From Rhodococcus ruber NBRC 15591 (GTDB lineage Bacteria > Actinomycetota > Actinomycetes > Mycobacteriales > Mycobacteriaceae), in NCBI RefSeq assembly GCF_001894945.1, contig NZ_BCXE01000003.1, positions 1 to 64,000 of the forward strand: DNA of 64,000 nt, in the 5' to 3' direction. Below are positions 43,858 through 52,340 of the stretch, in pieces. The stretch's first letter is position 1. Each line of letters begins with the position of its first letter. The position numbers and the translations under genes are program-made. The notes beneath the pieces were generated by a model. The model worked only from the letters and a program-made list of their open reading frames with translations. It searched no databases and was not told where the DNA came from.

Positions 43858-44607
43858 GTGGCTGCAATGTCGAGAGGCCCGAAGACGTCGCTGGTGGTAG
43901 CCCAGCAGATCGTCCGGGATACGGCGCGAAAAGGTCTGCAGCCCGGGGACCTGCTGCCCCCGGAGAAGGCGATGCTCGAGGAGTACCAGATCGGCCGCGG
44001 GACCCTGCGCGAGGGACTGCGGCTGCTCGAGTTCCAGGGCATGATCGCCCTCAAGCCGGGACCCAAGGGCGGTCCCGTCCTCCTCGACCCCGACGCGTCC
44101 CACCTGGCGAGCACCATCATCCTGCTGATGCAGCTCCAGAACGCCTCCCTCAACACCATCGTGGAGGCGCGCACCGCCCTCGAGCCCGTCATCTGCCGCC
44201 TGGCCGCCGAGCGGATCAGCGACGAGAACCTGCAGGAGCTGAAGCAGTCCGTCGACCGGATGCAGCAGTCGTTCGACACCGCGGACATCGACACGTTCCT
44301 CGAGACGAACAAGCAGTTCCACGACGTCATCGCCTGGTCCACCGGCAACGCGCTCTTCGGCTACCTGACGGACGCGCTGCTCCGGATCACCGGCGGCACG
44401 GTGATGGGCGTCGACCATCCCGCCCCGCTGCGGGAGACGACGCTCAAGGCGCACACGCAGATCTACGAGGCGCTGAATTCGCACGACGCGGACCTGTCCG
44501 AGGACCGGATGCGCGACCACATCAACGAGTACGTCCGCTACGCCGAGCGCAAGTTCCCCGAACTCCTGAGCCAGGTCCTGCCCTGGAACCAGGCGCTCGG
44601 CGGCTGA
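43858..44607 (+). CDS. FCD-type GntR regulator 2
   Basis: A 249-aa paralogue of the regulator at 41953. The winged helix is LLPPEKAMLEEYQIGRGTLREGLRLLEFQGMI, and the FCD domain contains TNKQFHDVIAWSTGNALFGYL. The GTG at 43858 has GAGGAGG six bases upstream and gives a protein the same length as its paralogue. An earlier in-frame ATG at 43705 would add 51 residues and run through the GTGCAC array, so I reject it. It may control the transcription units with the 18-bp operator or the GTGCAC array; neither is proven. Confidence 0.87.
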   Translation: MAAMSRGPKTSLVVAQQIVRDTARKGLQPGDLLPPEKAMLEEYQIGRGTLREGLRLLEFQGMIALKPGPKGGPVLLDPDASHLASTIILLMQLQNASLNTIVEARTALEPVICRLAAERISDENLQELKQSVDRMQQSFDTADIDTFLETNKQFHDVIAWSTGNALFGYLTDALLRITGGTVMGVDHPAPLRETTLKAHTQIYEALNSHDADLSEDRMRDHINEYVRYAERKFPELLSQVLPWNQALGG

Positions 44608-44644
44608 CCACGACCGTCGGCGACGTCCGGCGACACGGACCCCA

Positions 44645-44682
44645 GCGGGCCCGCACCGAGCACCGGCTCGGCGCGGGCCCGC
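44645..44682 (+). terminator. Terminator after gntR 2
   Basis: GCGGGCCCGCACCGAGC at 44645-44661 pairs with 44666-44682 with one mismatch around ACCG. Confidence 0.8.
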
Positions 44683-44750
44683 CGTCGTTGCGGGCCGTCC
44701 CGCCGCCCGCCCGGCCTCCCGCGCCCCCGCTTCCCTCGCGCTATTGCTTA

Positions 44751-44768
44751 TATCCATGCGTATGGTTA
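44751..44768. promoter_or_regulatory. 18-bp catabolic operator, site 3
   Basis: TATCCATGCGTATGGTTA, with CCATGC/GTATGG nearly perfectly palindromic, about 110 bases before the alcohol dehydrogenase start that opens a five-gene operon. Confidence 0.65.
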
Positions 44769-44874
44769 TGGTGATAGCGATCACATGCACACATCGCGAT
44801 CACATCCGTCGAGCCCGCGCCGGAGCCCTGCCCCGGCCGCCGCTCGCGCCTTCACCCCGTCACGAGGAGAAGCC

Positions 44875-45996
44875 ATGAAGACCATCGGAGCGCTGCTGTG
44901 GGAGCCGGGAACCCGGTCCGGTTGGAGCGTCGAGGAAATCGAGATCGATCCCCCCAAGAGCCGGGAGGTGCGGGTCAAGCTCGCCGCCTCCGGCATCTGC
45001 CACAGTGACGACCACGTCGACACCGGCGACATCCCCCTCGACTGGGCGCCGATCATCGGTGGCCACGAAGGCGCCGGCGTGATCGAGGAACTCGGCCCGG
45101 ACGTCACCGGTTTCGAGGTCGGCGACCACGTCGTCCTGTCCTTCCTGCCGTCCTGCGGCCACTGCAAGATGTGCACCATCGGCCGTTCCAACATGTGCGA
45201 GATGGGTGCCGGCGTGCTCGCGGGCTACGCACCCGACGGCACGCACCGCGTCCACGCCCGCGGCCAGGGCGTCGGCCCGTTCTCCTACCTCGGCACCTTC
45301 TCGCCGTACGTCGTGGTCAACATCGACTCGTGCGTGAAGATCGGCAAGGACATCCCGCTCGACAAGGCCGCGCTCATCGGCTGCGGCGTGCCCACCGGCT
45401 GGGGATCGTCCGTCTACGCGGCCGACATCCAGCTCGGTGACACCGTGGTCGTCATCGGCACCGGCGGTGTGGGCATGAACGCCGTCCAGGGCGCCCGGCA
45501 CAAGGGCGCCAAGAACATCGTCACGATCGACCCGGTCGAGTTCAAGCGCGACCAGGCGAAGATCTTCGGTGCCACCCACACCACCGAGAACTTCGACCAG
45601 TGCCGCGAGGTCGTCGATCAGCTCACCGACGGCCAGGGCGCCGACGTCGTCATCATCACGGTCGACATCGCCTACGGGCACCTGCTGAACCCCGCCCAGG
45701 AGATGACCCGTCGCGGCGGCACCCTGGTGCTCACCTCGGCGGCGCCGGTCACCCAGCGCGACGTGCCGTTCGACCTGTTCACCTTCGCGATGTCGGGCAA
45801 GCGCCTGCAGGGCACCCTGTACGGCACCACGACGGCGCGCCGCGACATCCCGCTCATCGCCGACATGTACCGCCGCGGCGAGTTCAAGCTGGACGAGCTG
45901 GTCACCAAGACCTACAAGCTCGAGGACATCAACACCGCGTTCAAGGATCTCCGCGACGGCAAGAACATCCGCGGCGTCATCATGTACGACGACTAG
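44875..45996 (+). CDS. NDMA/mycofactocin-type zinc alcohol dehydrogenase
   Basis: A 373-aa zinc-dependent medium-chain alcohol dehydrogenase. The catalytic zinc site is Cys42, His64 and Glu65 plus a later Cys; the structural zinc site is Cys94, Cys97, Cys100 and Cys108. The Rossmann motif is VVVIGTGGVGMNAVQGA. It matches the NDMA-dependent alcohol dehydrogenase subfamily of actinobacteria, whose tightly bound NAD is re-oxidised through mycofactocin rather than free NAD. It would oxidise a hydroxylated intermediate to an aldehyde or ketone. ATG at 44875 with GAGGAGA; first gene of ADH-SnoaL-SDR-FMO-SnoaL. Confidence 0.9.
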   Translation: MKTIGALLWEPGTRSGWSVEEIEIDPPKSREVRVKLAASGICHSDDHVDTGDIPLDWAPIIGGHEGAGVIEELGPDVTGFEVGDHVVLSFLPSCGHCKMCTIGRSNMCEMGAGVLAGYAPDGTHRVHARGQGVGPFSYLGTFSPYVVVNIDSCVKIGKDIPLDKAALIGCGVPTGWGSSVYAADIQLGDTVVVIGTGGVGMNAVQGARHKGAKNIVTIDPVEFKRDQAKIFGATHTTENFDQCREVVDQLTDGQGADVVIITVDIAYGHLLNPAQEMTRRGGTLVLTSAAPVTQRDVPFDLFTFAMSGKRLQGTLYGTTTARRDIPLIADMYRRGEFKLDELVTKTYKLEDINTAFKDLRDGKNIRGVIMYDD

Positions 45997-46102
45997 ATCG
46001 GCACGCGCGACTGCGCGGGTGATCCGCGCCCGGCACCCGGGCCGGGACGGAGTCGACACTCCGTCCCGGCCCGTCCGTGTACCTCCGACAGGAACAGAGC
46101 CG

Positions 46103-46648
46103 ATGACTGCCTCGAACCTCGCGGACCTCGATTCCGCCGCCCTGAGCCGCCTCGTCGCCAAGGACGAGATCCGGGATCTCGCAGGGCGTTACGCCCTGGC
46201 CGTCGACGACCACGACATCGACGCCGTCCTGTCGATGTTCACCGAGGACGGTGTCTTCGAGGTCGCCGGCACCGAACTGTGCGGCCGTGAGCAGATCCGC
46301 CCCTTCTACGTCTCCAGCATGGACCGTTACCACACCATGCTGCACACCCCCGAGATCCACCTCGTCACGATCGAAGACGACTCGCACGCAAGCGGAATCA
46401 TGACCGGCCACGCCGAACTGGCCGTCCACGACACGCTGATGATGACCGCCTTCCGCTATCGGGACCGGTACGTGCGGCGGGACAGCACATGGCTTTTCGA
46501 AAGACGCACCGTATCGTTCATGTACGCGGTACCGTTCGAGTCGATGGGCTCGAGTTTCCGTACCACCAAACGGATTCGGTGGCCCCAGACCCGATACACC
46601 GAAGCCGACTATCCGGAGTCGGCTCCCACCTGGAACACCTACCGCTGA
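46103..46648 (+). CDS. SnoaL-like/NTF2-fold protein 2
   Basis: A 181-aa SnoaL_4-type protein (DEIRDLAGRYALAVDDHDIDAVLSMFTEDGVFEVAG; FRYRDRYVRRDSTWLFERRTVSF), with a longer C-terminus than its relatives. ATG at 46103 with AGGAACAG upstream. Second gene of the alcohol dehydrogenase operon. It may isomerise or dehydrate a ring intermediate, or serve as an accessory protein; nothing in the sequence decides. Confidence 0.83.
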   Translation: MTASNLADLDSAALSRLVAKDEIRDLAGRYALAVDDHDIDAVLSMFTEDGVFEVAGTELCGREQIRPFYVSSMDRYHTMLHTPEIHLVTIEDDSHASGIMTGHAELAVHDTLMMTAFRYRDRYVRRDSTWLFERRTVSFMYAVPFESMGSSFRTTKRIRWPQTRYTEADYPESAPTWNTYR

Positions 46649-46687
46649 CGGCGGATCGGGCCCGTCGGCGGCCCCGAAGGAGCAGCT

Positions 46688-47530
46688 ATGACAGGACGGG
46701 TAGCAGGTAAGGTCGCGTTCATCACGGGGGCGGCCCGCGGCCAGGGACGCAGTCACGCGATCCGCCTCGCCGAGGAGGGCGCCGACATCGTCGCTCTCGA
46801 TGTCGCCGAGGAGATCGAGAGCGTCACCCGCTTCTACCCCGGCGCCACCGAGGAGGACCTGGCCGAGACGGTGCGCGCCGTCGAGGCCCTCGACCGCCGG
46901 ATCATCGCCCGCAAGGCCGACGTCCGCAACTTCGACGCCGTGAAGGCCGTCGTCGACGAGGGCATCGCCGAACTCGGCCGGATCGACATCGTCGCCGCCA
47001 ACGCGGGGATCTTCCTCTTCGGCGACGAGACGCACCTCGTCACCGAACGCGACTGGGACGACGTCCTCGACATCAACCTCAAGGGCGTGTGGCACACCTG
47101 CAAGGCCGTCACCCCGCACCTGATCGAGCAGGGCACCGGTGGCTCGATCGTCATCACCAGCTCCACCGCAGGCCTGAAGGGCACGCCGAACGTGGCGCCC
47201 TACACCGCGAGCAAGCACGCCGTGGTCGGCCTGATGCGCACGCTGGCACTGGAATTGGGGCCGCACGGCATCCGCGTCAACACCGTGCATCCCACCGGCG
47301 TCGCCACGGACATGATCCTGAACGAATCCTGCTTCCGGCTGTTCCTCCCGGACGTGGAACATCCCACGCAGGAACAGGCCGCACCGGTCTTCGCCACCAC
47401 CAACGTCCTGCCCGTGCCGTGGATCGAACCGATCGACATCTCCAACGCGGTGCTCTACCTCGCCTCCGACGAGGCCCGGTACGTCACCGGCACCGAACTC
47501 AAGGTCGACGCCGGCTACACCCTGCGCTGA
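46688..47530 (+). CDS. Mycofactocin-type short-chain dehydrogenase 1
   Basis: A 280-aa SDR. The extended nucleotide motif GKVAFITGAARGQGRSHAIRLAEEGADIVALD, the insertion after residue 40 and YTASK identify the mycofactocin-coupled SDR subfamily, which keeps its NAD bound. It would oxidise a secondary alcohol to a ketone, which the adjacent monooxygenases could use. AAGGAG precedes the ATG. A paralogue is at 54849. Confidence 0.9.
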   Translation: MTGRVAGKVAFITGAARGQGRSHAIRLAEEGADIVALDVAEEIESVTRFYPGATEEDLAETVRAVEALDRRIIARKADVRNFDAVKAVVDEGIAELGRIDIVAANAGIFLFGDETHLVTERDWDDVLDINLKGVWHTCKAVTPHLIEQGTGGSIVITSSTAGLKGTPNVAPYTASKHAVVGLMRTLALELGPHGIRVNTVHPTGVATDMILNESCFRLFLPDVEHPTQEQAAPVFATTNVLPVPWIEPIDISNAVLYLASDEARYVTGTELKVDAGYTLR

Positions 47531-47555
47531 TCCGGCCGGACGAACGGGAGACCTC

Positions 47556-49352
47556 ATGACCGCAAGACTCGACACCCCGCGTCTCGATCCCGCCCGCCCC
47601 GCCGAGGTCGCCGAGCGCTGGCTCGCGGATTTCGCCGATGCACTCCGGTCGGGCGGTACCGGCGACTATCCGGATGCTCTCGCCACCGACGCATGGTGGC
47701 GCGACCTGCTCGCCTTCACCGGTGATCTGCGCAGCCTGCACGGCGAATCGGCGATCCGCCCGCTGCTCACCGGCGCGGCGGACCTCGAGGTCCGCGACGA
47801 GGCACTCGATTCCGCCGCCCCGCCGGTTCTGCTGCCCACCGGCGACGGTCCGCCGGTGATACAGCTGCTCTTCCGCCTCACCGTCCGCTTCGGACAGGTC
47901 CGTGGCGTCGCGCGCCTGACCCCGGACGAGACGGACCGCTGGCGAGCGATCGCCGTGCTGACGGCCCTCGACAGTCTCGCCGGGGCCGAACCGGCTGTCG
48001 GAGAACGTCGTCCGATCGGCGCCCCGGAACCCGGGGAACGCGTCACCGCCCACTGGGGCGACCGCCGCCGTCTCGCGAACGAGTGCGCCGACCGGGATCC
48101 GGACGTCCTCGTGATCGGTGCCGGGCATTCCGGCCTCGGACTCGCCGCCTACCTGGGCGCGATGAACGTGCACACGCTCGTCGTCGAACGCAACGAGCGC
48201 GTGGGCGACAACTGGCGCAACCGGTACGACTCGCTGGTGCTGCACGACCCCGTGTGGTCGAACCATCTGCCGATGATGCCGTTCCCACCCACCTGGCCCG
48301 TGTTCACCCCGAAGGACAAGATGGGTGACTGGCTCGACATCTACGCCCGGGCCCTGGAACTGAACGTGTGGACGCGCACGGAACTGGTGAGTGCCTCGTA
48401 CGATCCGGCGACGAGGCGCTGGGAGGTGCTCCTCGACCGCGGCGGCGAACGGCGCGTACTGCATCCACAGCACGTGGTCCTGGCCACCGGACTGAGCGGC
48501 ACCGAGCCGCTCGTCCCGGACATCCCCGGGACCGGAGAATTCGCGGGCGAACTGCTCCATTCCGGCCGGTACGCGACGGACCCCCGACGGAGCGGCCGGA
48601 ACGTCGTCGTCATCGGCACCGGGAACAGCGGCCACGACATCGCGCAGGACCTCTACAACACCGGCGCGAACGTGACCCTCGTCCAGCGGGGTCCGACCTA
48701 CGTCGTCGGCGGCACCACCGTGGTCGACGTCATGCTGAAGCCGGCCTACGGCGAGGACACCGCACCCACCGAGATCGCCGACCTCGTCGGGGCGTCGTTC
48801 GCGCGACGGGACGAGGGATTCGTCGACGGTCTGCGTACCGCGGTCGCGGCGATGGCCGACATCGATCGTGATCTGCTCGATGCCCTGAGCGCCCGGGGAT
48901 TCCGCCATCACCTGGGCGACGGCGGGACCGGAGCGATGAACCTCTTCCTCACCCGCAACGGCGGCTACTACATCGACGTCGGCGCCTCGCGGCTCGTCGC
49001 GGACGGGTCGATCGGGCTGGTCGCCGGGAAGACCGTCGAACGATTCGTCCCCGAGGGTGTCATGATGTCGGACGGCACCGTCCTGCCCGCCGACACCGTC
49101 GTGTTCGCCACCGGATTCCGGGGCATTCTCGACACTGCCCGCCGCGTCCTGGGCGACGCGGTCGCCGACCGGTGCGGACCGGTCTGGGGCCTCGACGACG
49201 AGGGCGAGATCCGGTCGGTGTGGCGACGTTCCGGCCACGACCGGTTCTGGTTCAGCGGCGGCAATCTCACGTTCGCCCGGATCTACAACAAGTACCTCGC
49301 ACTGCAGATCAGAGCCGACCTGGACGGCATCGACCTGCCGTCCGTTCCCTGA
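47556..49352 (+). CDS. FAD monooxygenase with N-terminal NTF2-like domain
   Basis: A 598-aa protein. Residues 1 to about 150 look like a SnoaL/NTF2-like module (WLADFADALRSGGTGDYPDAL; LLFRLTVRFGQVRGVARLTP). The rest is a flavin monooxygenase of the FMO/YUCCA type, with an FAD motif near residue 186 (IGAGHSGLGLA), ERVGDNWRNRYDSLVLHDP and an NADPH motif near 351 (VIGTGNSGHD). The C-terminus has ATGFRGILDTARRVLG. It uses NADPH and O2; ketone or heteroatom oxidation is possible. It lacks the GGTWxWNRYPG of the two classical BVMOs nearby. Starts 25 bases after the SDR. Confidence 0.88.
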   Translation: MTARLDTPRLDPARPAEVAERWLADFADALRSGGTGDYPDALATDAWWRDLLAFTGDLRSLHGESAIRPLLTGAADLEVRDEALDSAAPPVLLPTGDGPPVIQLLFRLTVRFGQVRGVARLTPDETDRWRAIAVLTALDSLAGAEPAVGERRPIGAPEPGERVTAHWGDRRRLANECADRDPDVLVIGAGHSGLGLAAYLGAMNVHTLVVERNERVGDNWRNRYDSLVLHDPVWSNHLPMMPFPPTWPVFTPKDKMGDWLDIYARALELNVWTRTELVSASYDPATRRWEVLLDRGGERRVLHPQHVVLATGLSGTEPLVPDIPGTGEFAGELLHSGRYATDPRRSGRNVVVIGTGNSGHDIAQDLYNTGANVTLVQRGPTYVVGGTTVVDVMLKPAYGEDTAPTEIADLVGASFARRDEGFVDGLRTAVAAMADIDRDLLDALSARGFRHHLGDGGTGAMNLFLTRNGGYYIDVGASRLVADGSIGLVAGKTVERFVPEGVMMSDGTVLPADTVVFATGFRGILDTARRVLGDAVADRCGPVWGLDDEGEIRSVWRRSGHDRFWFSGGNLTFARIYNKYLALQIRADLDGIDLPSVP

Positions 49353-49383
49353 CCCATCCCCTCGAGTACACGGAGACCGACAC

Positions 49384-49806
49384 ATGCGCGCCGACGACAT
49401 CAACGAGATCATCCGCGTCACCCACCTCTACGCCCGGGGTCTCGACCGGTTCGACCCCAAGGAAGCCCTGTCCGCCTTCGCACCCGACGGGGTGTGGGAC
49501 GCCAGCGCCGTGGGCCTGACCCGGTACGAGGGCCACGAGCAGATCCTCGACTTCTTCGAGCGGGACGCACAGGCGGTGGACAAGCAGTTCCACATCATCA
49601 CCAATCACGTGATCGACTTCGAGGACGACGACCACGCCACCGGTACGAATTACGTCTTCTCCGAAGCGGAGATGAAGAACGGCGCCGCCATCAAGGCGAT
49701 CGCACTCAACGAGGACCGCTACGTCCGCACCGCCGACGGCTGGAAGATCGCCGAGCGGATCATCACGGGTCTCACCACGCCGCAGATGGACGGCTTCGAC
49801 GCCTGA
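49384..49806 (+). CDS. SnoaL-like/NTF2-fold protein 3
   Basis: A 140-aa SnoaL_4-type protein (HLYARGLDRFDPKEALSAFAPDGVWDASAVG; DGWKIAERIITGLTTPQMDGFDA). Last gene of the alcohol dehydrogenase operon, 31 bases after the monooxygenase and followed by a terminator. Function unknown. Confidence 0.84.
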   Translation: MRADDINEIIRVTHLYARGLDRFDPKEALSAFAPDGVWDASAVGLTRYEGHEQILDFFERDAQAVDKQFHIITNHVIDFEDDDHATGTNYVFSEAEMKNGAAIKAIALNEDRYVRTADGWKIAERIITGLTTPQMDGFDA

Positions 49807-49827
49807 CCACGACGGCGAGATACGCGG

Positions 49828-49859
49828 CCGGGGTGGGGACTTCGCAGTCCCCACCCCGG
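49828..49859. terminator. Terminator between SnoaL-like 3 and the EthD gene
   Basis: CCGGGGTGGGGACT at 49828-49841 and its exact complement at 49846-49859 around TCGC, between convergent stops at 49806 and 49887. Confidence 0.82.
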
Positions 49860-49886
49860 TCGCGTGTCCCGGTCGGGTATCCCCGA

Positions 49887-50195
49887 TCAGATGTCCTTGG
49901 TGATCTCGTAGAAGTCGAACGAGACGCCGGCCTGCGCGAAGTTCTCGAGGTCGGCTGCGCCCTGCTGTCCTTCCGGCGACGCCATGTCCGCGAGCATGGC
50001 TTCCTTGCTGTCCCAGTCGCAGACCGCGACCAGGAAGTGCGGCGGGGTGCTGCCGTCGGGAGTGGAGCACACACCCCATTCGTAGTTCCGGATGCCCTGC
50101 TGCTTCAGTGCGAGCTTGGAGTGCACGTTGCGGTAGTGGTCGAGGAACTTCTCGGGATCCTCGGGGTGGTTGTAGGCGGCGACGAGTCGGTACAT
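49887..50195 (-). CDS. EthD-family small protein
   Basis: A 102-aa EthD/dimeric alpha-beta barrel protein (MYRLVAAYNHPEDPEKFLDHYRNVHSKLALK with the family DxHYxxxHxPL-like pattern). EthD-type proteins accompany P450 or monooxygenase systems, for example ether degradation, with no firm catalytic role. ATG at 50195 with AAAGAGG. Divergent from the second BVMO and probably controlled from the same promoter region. Confidence 0.82.
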   Translation of the reverse strand: MYRLVAAYNHPEDPEKFLDHYRNVHSKLALKQQGIRNYEWGVCSTPDGSTPPHFLVAVCDWDSKEAMLADMASPEGQQGAADLENFAQAGVSFDFYEITKDI

Positions 50196-50327
50196 GTGGA
50201 CCTCTTTCGATGATGGGTTCGGACATTCTCCGGGCGGCGGACCCGCACGCGGGATGGTGGAGTGGTCCCGCACGCAGCAAGAAGGCAGGAAAGCCCGCCA
50301 CATATATTCGCTTTCCGTCTTTGATTA

Positions 50328-50345
50328 TATCCATTCGCATTGATA
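50328..50345. promoter_or_regulatory. 18-bp catabolic operator, site 4
   Basis: TATCCATTCGCATTGATA pairs at seven of nine positions and lies in the divergent EthD/BVMO 2 region. Confidence 0.65.
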
Positions 50346-50485
50346 GAGTGATACCCGTCACAGACTTTTTTTCCGCGCCGGCCGATCAGCCGGGCGGATC
50401 ACGCTCCCGCCGGACCCACCGAATCCGCGAGTCCGGCGGCAACATCGGCACATCCGATCGAATCCCCAGTCAGAGAGGCCATCCG

Positions 50486-52111
50486 ATGACTGCAACTCCC
50501 ACCCCCACCGCCGCTACCGAGGTCGATGCCGTCGTCGTCGGCGCGGGCTTCGCAGGCCTGTACCTGCTGTGGAAGCTGCGCCGCCACGGTTACACCGCCG
50601 TCGCCCTCGACAAGGGCAAGGAGGTCGGCGGCACCTGGCACTGGAACCGCTACCCCGGCGCCCGCTGCGACGTGGACAGCCACGACTACTCCTTCGGGTT
50701 CGACGAGGATCTCGAGCAGGAGTGGGAGTGGAGCGAGCGTTACCCGTCGCAGCCCGAACTGCAGGCGTACCTCTCGCACGTCGCCGACCGGTTCGACCTG
50801 CGCCGCGACATCCGGCTCGAAACCGCCGTCACCGAAGCCCGATTCGACGATGGCGAGCAGAAGTGGCACGTCCGCACCGACCGGGGCGACGAGTACGTCG
50901 CTCGGTTCTGTCTCATGGCCGTCGGCTGCCTGTCGGTACCGAAGGACGTCGACGTCCCCGGCCTCGACAAGTTCCAGGGACCGATCTACCGCACCAGCGC
51001 GTGGCCGGAGGAGGGGGTGGACTTCACCGGTCTGCGGGTCGCCGCGGTCGGTACGGGTTCCTCCGGGGTGCAGGCCATCCCGGAGATCGCCAAGCAGGCC
51101 GGCACGCTGACCGTCCTCCAGCGCACCGCCAACTTCGTCATTCCCGCCCGCAACCACAAGCTCGACCCGGAGTTCGTCGCGAACGTCAAGGCGAACTACC
51201 GCGCGCGGCGCCAGGCCTGCCGGACCGCCGCCGCCGGCTGCATCCGCGACGACAACCCGAAGGCCGCGTACGACGTCAGCGACGACGAGCGGTGGGCCGA
51301 GTACGAGAAGCGCTGGCAGGGCGGCGGCATCGCCTTCCTCGGCGCGTTCGCGGACCTGATGGTGGATCAGCGGGCCAACGACTCGGTGTGCGACTTCGTC
51401 CGGGCCAAGGTCGACGAGATCGTCGACGATCCGGACGTCGCGGACAGCCTCAAGCCGTTCGGCTACCCGATGGGCGCGAAGCGGCCCGTCATCGGCACGG
51501 ACTGGTACGAGACGTTCAACCGCGACAACGTCGAACTGGTCGACCTGCGGAAGAAGCCCCTCGACAGCTTCACCGAGCACGGCATGCATCTCGCCGACGG
51601 CACCGAGTACGAGTTCGACGCCGTCGTGCTCGCCACCGGGTTCGACGCCTTCACCGGCGCGTTCACGCAGATCGACATCCGCGGCCGCGGCGGTCTGCCG
51701 TTGCGGGAGGCGTGGCAGGAGGGCCCGAAGACACACCTGGGCCTGGGCACCGCGGGCTTCCCCAACATGTTCATCATCGCCAACGTCGGCAGCCCGTCGG
51801 TGCTGTCGAACATGGTGACCGCCATCGAGCAGCACGTCGAGTGGACGGTCGAGACCATGGATCACATGCGCGAGCACGGACTGACCACGATCGAGGCCAC
51901 CGAGGAGGCGCAGAACGCGTGGGTCGAGACCGTGGAGGAGATCGCGAACATGACCCTGTGGCCGCAGGGTGAGTCGGGATCCTGGTACCGCGGGCAGAAC
52001 ATCCCCGGCAAGCCGCAGATCTTCATGCCCTACGCCGGCGGCATCGTGCTCTACGAGCAGACGTGGAACGAGGTCCGCGACGCGGACTTCAAGGGATTCG
52101 TCCTGGCCTGA
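50486..52111 (+). CDS. Baeyer-Villiger-type monooxygenase with altered fingerprint
   Basis: A 541-aa protein of the cyclohexanone monooxygenase class. It has VVGAGFAGLY, GGTWHWNRYPGARCDVDSHDY, GTGSSGVQAIPE, and GFPNMFIIANVGSPSVLSNM near the C-terminus. The BVMO fingerprint reads FQGPIYRTSAWP: Arg169 (CGC) replaces the normally conserved His (CAC). All other motifs are intact. That His is linked to coupling NADPH and peroxyflavin chemistry in studied BVMOs. This enzyme may therefore be a variant with different regulation or activity, or may function normally. ATG at 50486 with AGAGAGG. Monocistronic, ended by a hairpin. Confidence 0.9.
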   Translation: MTATPTPTAATEVDAVVVGAGFAGLYLLWKLRRHGYTAVALDKGKEVGGTWHWNRYPGARCDVDSHDYSFGFDEDLEQEWEWSERYPSQPELQAYLSHVADRFDLRRDIRLETAVTEARFDDGEQKWHVRTDRGDEYVARFCLMAVGCLSVPKDVDVPGLDKFQGPIYRTSAWPEEGVDFTGLRVAAVGTGSSGVQAIPEIAKQAGTLTVLQRTANFVIPARNHKLDPEFVANVKANYRARRQACRTAAAGCIRDDNPKAAYDVSDDERWAEYEKRWQGGGIAFLGAFADLMVDQRANDSVCDFVRAKVDEIVDDPDVADSLKPFGYPMGAKRPVIGTDWYETFNRDNVELVDLRKKPLDSFTEHGMHLADGTEYEFDAVVLATGFDAFTGAFTQIDIRGRGGLPLREAWQEGPKTHLGLGTAGFPNMFIIANVGSPSVLSNMVTAIEQHVEWTVETMDHMREHGLTTIEATEEAQNAWVETVEEIANMTLWPQGESGSWYRGQNIPGKPQIFMPYAGGIVLYEQTWNEVRDADFKGFVLA

Positions 52112-52124
52112 TGTCGGGGCCTCG

Positions 52125-52157
52125 CGCCGGGCGATCGCAACCAGCGATCGCCCGGCG
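52125..52157 (+). terminator. Terminator after BVMO 2
   Basis: CGCCGGGCGATCGC at 52125-52138 and its exact complement at 52144-52157 around AACCA, followed by CCTTTCG. Confidence 0.82.
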
Positions 52158-52281
52158 CCTTTCGCTGCGTCGCTCGTATCGCGCGGGTGGATCTCGCACC
52201 GAGCGGGAGGATCTCGCGCCGAAACGCGAGACGCGACGACGACAACCTCCCGCTCGACGCAGCAACATCCCGCTCATCGCC

Positions 52282-52340
52282 GACGGACACCGAAACGGGG
52301 GTGCAGGCCCGAAGCCCGCACCCCCGTCTCGGTGTCCGTC
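52282..52340 (-). terminator. Terminator of the acyl-CoA ligase operon
   Basis: 23-nt arms at 52282-52304 and 52318-52340 (one mismatch; GACGGACACCGA is the outer part) around 13 bases. It begins within the stop codon of the TMADH-like gene on the minus strand. The 120 bases between the two terminators hold nothing recognised. Confidence 0.82.

Noticed and set aside
52158-52281. Coding sequence between the two terminators downstream of BVMO 2
   Set aside because: Short Arg-rich frames on both strands have no ribosome site and no recognisable family.
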